Origin: PFJX01 sp964393825
GTDB taxonomy: Bacteria; Pseudomonadota; Gammaproteobacteria; Burkholderiales; Thiobacillaceae
Direction of reading: 5' to 3'
Length of the DNA: 64,000 nucleotides
NCBI GenBank assembly: GCA_964393825.1
Contig: CAYMUY010000019.1
Location: 1 to 64,000, forward strand
The notes beneath the pieces are model-generated. The model was not told the DNA's origin. It searched no databases and saw only the letters and a list, made by a program, of their open reading frames with translations. The position numbers and the translations under genes were made by a program. Shown one piece after another: positions 60,244 through 64,000 of this stretch (position 1 is its first letter; each line of letters starts with the position of its first letter).

Positions 60244-63200
60244 AACTCCACTTCGAATCCGACCTGGACTACCAATGGGCTGCCGTCGAGTCGGTGTGCG
60301 ACTTGTTCCGGGGGCAGGAAACCTGCCGCACCGAGTTCACGGTGACCATGAAGACGCCCGCCGCGAGCGAGGGCGGCGACCTGTTTCCCGATACGGTGGC
60401 ACAACGGCAACTGACCCTGGGCGTGGCGGAGTCCGACTTGGGGCTAGGCAACCGGCTGACCCTGCTCGATGACCAGATCACCAACAACCTGCGCGACATC
60501 CAGCTACGCAACGGGTTGCCGCCCGCCGCGACGCTGGCCTCGGGCGATTTCACCGTGGAGATGGAGACCGGCACGGGCAAGACCTATGTCTACCTGCGCA
60601 CCATCTTCGAATTGAACAAGCGTTACGGCTTCACCAAGTTCGTCATCGTGGTGCCATCGGTGGCGATCAAGGAGGGCGTGTATAAATCCCTGCAAATCAC
60701 CGTGGACCACTTCAAGGGCTTGTACGCCAACACGCCCCTCGACTACTTCATCTACGACTCGGCCAAGTTGGGCCAGGTGCGCAACTTCGCCACCAGCCCG
60801 AACATCCAGGTGATGGTGGTGACGGTGGGCGCCATTAACAAATTCGGCGATGAGGATGCGGCCGAGGCCGAAGAATCGGACGAGTCCAAACGGCGTGAGA
60901 AGTCGAAGAACGTGATGTACCGCGCCAGCGAGAAGACCGGCGGCGAGAAGCCCATCGACCTGATTCGCGCCACCCGGCCGATCCTGATCGTGGACGAGCC
61001 GCAAAGCGTGGACGGTGGCCTGGAGGGGCGCGGCAAGAAGGCGCTGGACCGGATGAACCCGCTGTGCACCCTGCGTTATTCCGCCACCCACGTAGACAAA
61101 CACCACATGGTCTACCGTCTGGACGCGGTGGATGCCTATGAGAAAAAGCTGGTGAAGCAGATCGAAGTGGCTTCGGCGACGATTGAAGGGGGGAACAACA
61201 AACCCTTCGTGCGCCTGCTCTCGGTGAGCAACAAGCGCGGCGTGATTTCCGCCAGGGTGGAACTGGATATGGAATCCCTGGCCGGGGTCCACCGGCAGGA
61301 AGTCACCGTACAGGATGGCGATGACCTGGAGCAGACGACGCGGCGGGCGATGTATCACGATTGCCGCATCGGCGAGATTCGCGTCGCGAAAGGCGAGGAG
61401 TTCATGGAGTTGCGCGTGCCGGGCGGCGAGTTGTATCTCAAGCCTGGCGAAGCCTGGGGTGACGTGGATGCCCTGGCCGTGCAGCGCGAGATGATCCGCC
61501 GCACCATCAAGGAACACCTGGACAAGGAAAAACGACTGCGCCCGCTGGGGGTGAAGGTGTTGTCGCTGTTCTTCATCGATTCGGTGGCCAAATACCGTCA
61601 GTACGACGCGGCGGGCAATCGGGTCAATGGCGAGTACGCCCGCATCTTCGAGGAGGAGTACCGCCGCGCGGCCCGCCACCCGGATTACCAGAGCCTGTTC
61701 GCGGAGGTGGACCTGTCCCGCGCCGCCGAGGAAGTCCACGAAGGCTATTTCTCCATCGACAAGAAGAAGGTGGCCGGCAAGGCCGTGGCGGTTTTCAAGG
61801 ACACCAGCGGCACGACCAAGGCGGACGACGATACCTACAACCTGATCATGCGCGACAAGGAGAAATTGCTGGGTTTCGAGACGCCGCTGAAGTTCATCTT
61901 CTCCCACTCCGCCCTGCGCGAGGGCTGGGACAACCCCAACGTATTCCAGATTTGCACCCTGCGCGACATCCAGAGCGAGCGCGAGCGGCGCCAGACCATC
62001 GGCCGTGGCCTGCGTCTCTGCGTCAACCAGCAGGGCGAGCGCCTGCGCGGCTTCGCGGTGAACACCCTGACCGTGATCGCCACGGAGAGTTATCAGCAGT
62101 TCGCCGAGAACCTGCAAAAGGAGATCGAGGCCGATACCGGTATCCGTTTCGGCATGGTGGAGGCGCACCAATTCGCGGCCATCGCCGTGAAGGGGGAGAA
62201 CGGGCAAGTCGCGCCGCTGGGCTTTGACCAGTCCAAGGCGCTCTGGGAACACCTGAAGGCGCAGGGTTACATCAACGCCCAGGGCAAGGTGCAGGATGCG
62301 TTGAGAAAGGCATTGAAGGAGGGTCAGCTGGCGCTGCCCGCCGAGCACGAGGCGCAACGGGGCCAGATCGCCGAGGTCTTGCGCAAACTGTCCGGGCGTC
62401 TTGAGATCAAGGACGCCAATGAACGCAAACAGGTGCCCACCCGGCAGGCGGTATTGCATAGCCCGGAGTTCAAGGCGCTGTGGGATCGCATCAAGCACCA
62501 GACCACCTACCGGGTGCGGTTCGACAACGAGAAACTGATCGCGGATTGCACCCGCGCCCTGCGCGATGCGCCGCCCATCACCCGGACCCACCTGCAATGG
62601 CGCAAGGCGGACATCGCCATCGGCAAAGCGGGCGTCGAGGCGACCGAAAAGAAGGGCGCGGCCAGCATCAACCTGGAAGAAAGCGATATTGAACTGCCGG
62701 ACCTGCTCAGCGACCTGCAAGACCGCACCCAGCTCACCCGCAAGAGCATCGTGCGCATCCTGACCGAGAGCGGACGGCTGGACGACTTCAAGCGTAATCC
62801 CCAGCAATTCATCGAATTGGCCGGCGAGGCCATCAACCGCAGCAAGCGCATGGCCCTGGTGGATGGCATCAAGTATCAGCGGCTGGGCGATGAACACTTC
62901 TACGCGCAGGAACTGTTCGAGCAGCAAGAACTGACCGGATACTTGAAGAACATGCTGATGGATGCCACCAAGTCGGTCTATGAGCACGTGGTGTACGACT
63001 CCAACACCGAGCGCGACTTCGCCGATGCGCTGGAGAAGAACGAAGCCATCAAGGTCTACGCCAAGCTCCCCGGCTGGTTCAAGGTGCCGACACCGCTGGG
63101 TAGCTACAACCCGGATTGGGCGGTGCTGGTGGAACAGGACGACGGCGCGGAACGCCTGTATTTCGTGGTGGAGACCAAGAGCAGCCTGTTCACCGACGAT

Positions 63201-63335
63201 CTACGCGACAAGGAATCGGCGAAGATCACCTGCGGCAAGGAACATTTCAAGGCGCTGACGGTGGGAGAGCCACCCGCGCGCTATGCGGTGGCGCGCTCGG
63301 TGGATGATTTGCTGGCTTTGGCCGCGCGTGGGTGA
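60240..63335 (+). CDS. res: Type III restriction endonuclease Res
   Basis: 1031 residues. Superfamily 2 helicase core: METGTGKTYVYLRT (Walker A, about residue 108), VVPSVAIKEG, ILIVDEPQS (motif II, DEPQ), RYSATHVD (III), EGWDNPNVFQICTL and RQTIGRGLRL (VI). C-terminal nuclease PDWAVLVEQDD, YFVVETKSS (PD...ExK) near residue 960-980. Works with Mod to cut DNA at unmethylated inverted sites. Overlaps its neighbours by four bases on both sides. Shadow frames on the other strand are not genes. Confidence 0.95.
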   Translation: MKLHFESDLDYQWAAVESVCDLFRGQETCRTEFTVTMKTPAASEGGDLFPDTVAQRQLTLGVAESDLGLGNRLTLLDDQITNNLRDIQLRNGLPPAATLASGDFTVEMETGTGKTYVYLRTIFELNKRYGFTKFVIVVPSVAIKEGVYKSLQITVDHFKGLYANTPLDYFIYDSAKLGQVRNFATSPNIQVMVVTVGAINKFGDEDAAEAEESDESKRREKSKNVMYRASEKTGGEKPIDLIRATRPILIVDEPQSVDGGLEGRGKKALDRMNPLCTLRYSATHVDKHHMVYRLDAVDAYEKKLVKQIEVASATIEGGNNKPFVRLLSVSNKRGVISARVELDMESLAGVHRQEVTVQDGDDLEQTTRRAMYHDCRIGEIRVAKGEEFMELRVPGGELYLKPGEAWGDVDALAVQREMIRRTIKEHLDKEKRLRPLGVKVLSLFFIDSVAKYRQYDAAGNRVNGEYARIFEEEYRRAARHPDYQSLFAEVDLSRAAEEVHEGYFSIDKKKVAGKAVAVFKDTSGTTKADDDTYNLIMRDKEKLLGFETPLKFIFSHSALREGWDNPNVFQICTLRDIQSERERRQTIGRGLRLCVNQQGERLRGFAVNTLTVIATESYQQFAENLQKEIEADTGIRFGMVEAHQFAAIAVKGENGQVAPLGFDQSKALWEHLKAQGYINAQGKVQDALRKALKEGQLALPAEHEAQRGQIAEVLRKLSGRLEIKDANERKQVPTRQAVLHSPEFKALWDRIKHQTTYRVRFDNEKLIADCTRALRDAPPITRTHLQWRKADIAIGKAGVEATEKKGAASINLEESDIELPDLLSDLQDRTQLTRKSIVRILTESGRLDDFKRNPQQFIELAGEAINRSKRMALVDGIKYQRLGDEHFYAQELFEQQELTGYLKNMLMDATKSVYEHVVYDSNTERDFADALEKNEAIKVYAKLPGWFKVPTPLGSYNPDWAVLVEQDDGAERLYFVVETKSSLFTDDLRDKESAKITCGKEHFKALTVGEPPARYAVARSVDDLLALAARG

Positions 63336-63982
63336 GTGTTCAGATGGCTGAGATGCGGGATCTGGATCGGCTTGTCTCTCGCTCGGAAGCGTTCGCGGGC
63401 GAACTCTTCCGATTGCTGGAACACTCGTCGTTTCCGGACACCGGCAAATGTGTCGCGATTCTCGCCATGCACAACATTGGCAGTGAGCATGCGACCGCCC
63501 TTCGAGAATTGATCCAGGCGGGATTGCCAACTTCAGCCATGGGGATGCTGAGGCTGCAATATGAGACCGTCGTCAGGGAAATCTGGCTGCTCTATGCGGC
63601 TTCGGAGACCGTGATCGCCAAGCTGATTGCACCTTTGACGCCCGAAAGCGAACAAGCGGCCAGCAATAGCCTTCCAGCTTTTTCCATCATGCTCAATGAG
63701 ATTGAAAAAAAGGGGCCACCCTCCGTGCATCGGTTGTTGAAGGAGTTCAAGGACTACTCATGGCGACCTTTGAATTCGTTCGTCCACAGTGGAATTCATG
63801 CGGTGAACCGGCAGCGGAGTGGTTATCCGATTAGCCTGCTCGAACAGGCTGTGCGGCAGTCAAATAATCTCTCGCATATGTCAGCAATTGCCGTTACCGG
63901 CCTGACGGAAAATAGTGGCCTCACGATGTCTGTCGCTGAGCTTTACAGAAAACATGCGGATTGCCTGCAACTGAAATCGTAG
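63332..63982 (+). CDS. DUF6988-like protein
   Basis: 216 residues from GTG 63332, overlapping res as GTGA; ATG 63344 is an alternative. Helical, with HNIGSEHATALRELIQAGLPTSAM, LRLQYETVVREIWLLYAA, SFVHSGIHAVNR. It matches my memory of the DUF6988 family from proteobacteria, whose function is unknown. As the last gene of the operon it may be a control or immunity partner. Ends 18 bases before the window edge. Confidence 0.65.
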   Translation: MSVQMAEMRDLDRLVSRSEAFAGELFRLLEHSSFPDTGKCVAILAMHNIGSEHATALRELIQAGLPTSAMGMLRLQYETVVREIWLLYAASETVIAKLIAPLTPESEQAASNSLPAFSIMLNEIEKKGPPSVHRLLKEFKDYSWRPLNSFVHSGIHAVNRQRSGYPISLLEQAVRQSNNLSHMSAIAVTGLTENSGLTMSVAELYRKHADCLQLKS

Positions 63983-64000
63983 GGTGAACCAAGCGTATCG

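Noticed and set aside
60504..62987. An 827-codon open frame antisense to res
   Set aside because: Opposite the conserved Res helicase, low complexity and no start signal; a shadow.

Overview
The window is a GC-rich chromosomal segment of a Gram-negative bacterium, most likely a betaproteobacterium (Nitrosomonadales/Rhodocyclales-like). This is inferred from the yggS-proC-yggT-DUF167 operon beside pilT/pilU, the PEP-CTERM/PrsT locus, the rng-maf and rlmH neighbourhoods and the protein style; no rRNA is present to confirm it. A 100-base run of N at 58035-58134 shows it is a scaffolded draft.

Layout. 1-55: end of a tRNA-Cys. 138-4040 (-): an operon with an HPr-kinase-like protein, a PqqD-like protein, a nucleotidyltransferase, hslV without hslU, and a STAS protein. 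4127-8156 (-): yidD, mobA, a GT39-type membrane glycosyltransferase, rpmE, a fructosamine-kinase-like protein and a DUF971 protein. 8348-12335: between tRNA-Phe and tRNA-Leu lies a small accessory element with an AbiEii-like toxin/antitoxin pair, a replication-type HTH protein with a possible C9 frameshift, an AlpA-like regulator and a membrane protein; no integrase is visible. 12605-15707 (+): a PlcP-like metallophosphoesterase and two GT4 glycosyltransferases behind a Pho box, a lipid-remodelling set for phosphate starvation. 16026-23196 (-): a divergent pyruvate kinase-like protein, then pstSCAB with its own candidate Pho box, and glmM; folP follows. 24621-32412 (+): a PEP-CTERM metalloprotease behind a sigma-54 promoter, an exported protein, the TPR lipoprotein PrsT, a NarL-type two-component pair, small proteins and a GGDEF remnant. 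32648-36965: EVE protein, TauE/SafE permease, DUF3530 hydrolase, and pilT-pilU (-). 37013-41352 (+): yggS-proC-yggT-DUF167 and a dynamin-like GTPase. 41440-42679: a lipoprotein whose frame depends on a G11 tract, and a FlgO-like lipoprotein. 42827-44945 (-): maf-rng. 45117-51921: an outer-membrane protein and a SenB-like/rlmH/adaptor/ABC transporter operon. 52037-52230: tRNA-Ala and tRNA-Glu.

52528-63982 (+) is a tightly coupled defence operon: PLD-SNF2 helicase, DUF4391, type III Mod, Fic, a 114-residue protein, type III Res and a DUF6988-like protein. The Mod gene carries a low-GC target-recognition segment and in-frame 96-bp palindromic tandem repeats; the assembly gap falls exactly at a repeat boundary.

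A theme across the window is dispersed palindromic repeats of several families (15702, 23256/49263, 33103/34752, 42692, 47091, 48470, 57940). Many abut or supply stop or start codons, or are translated in frame.
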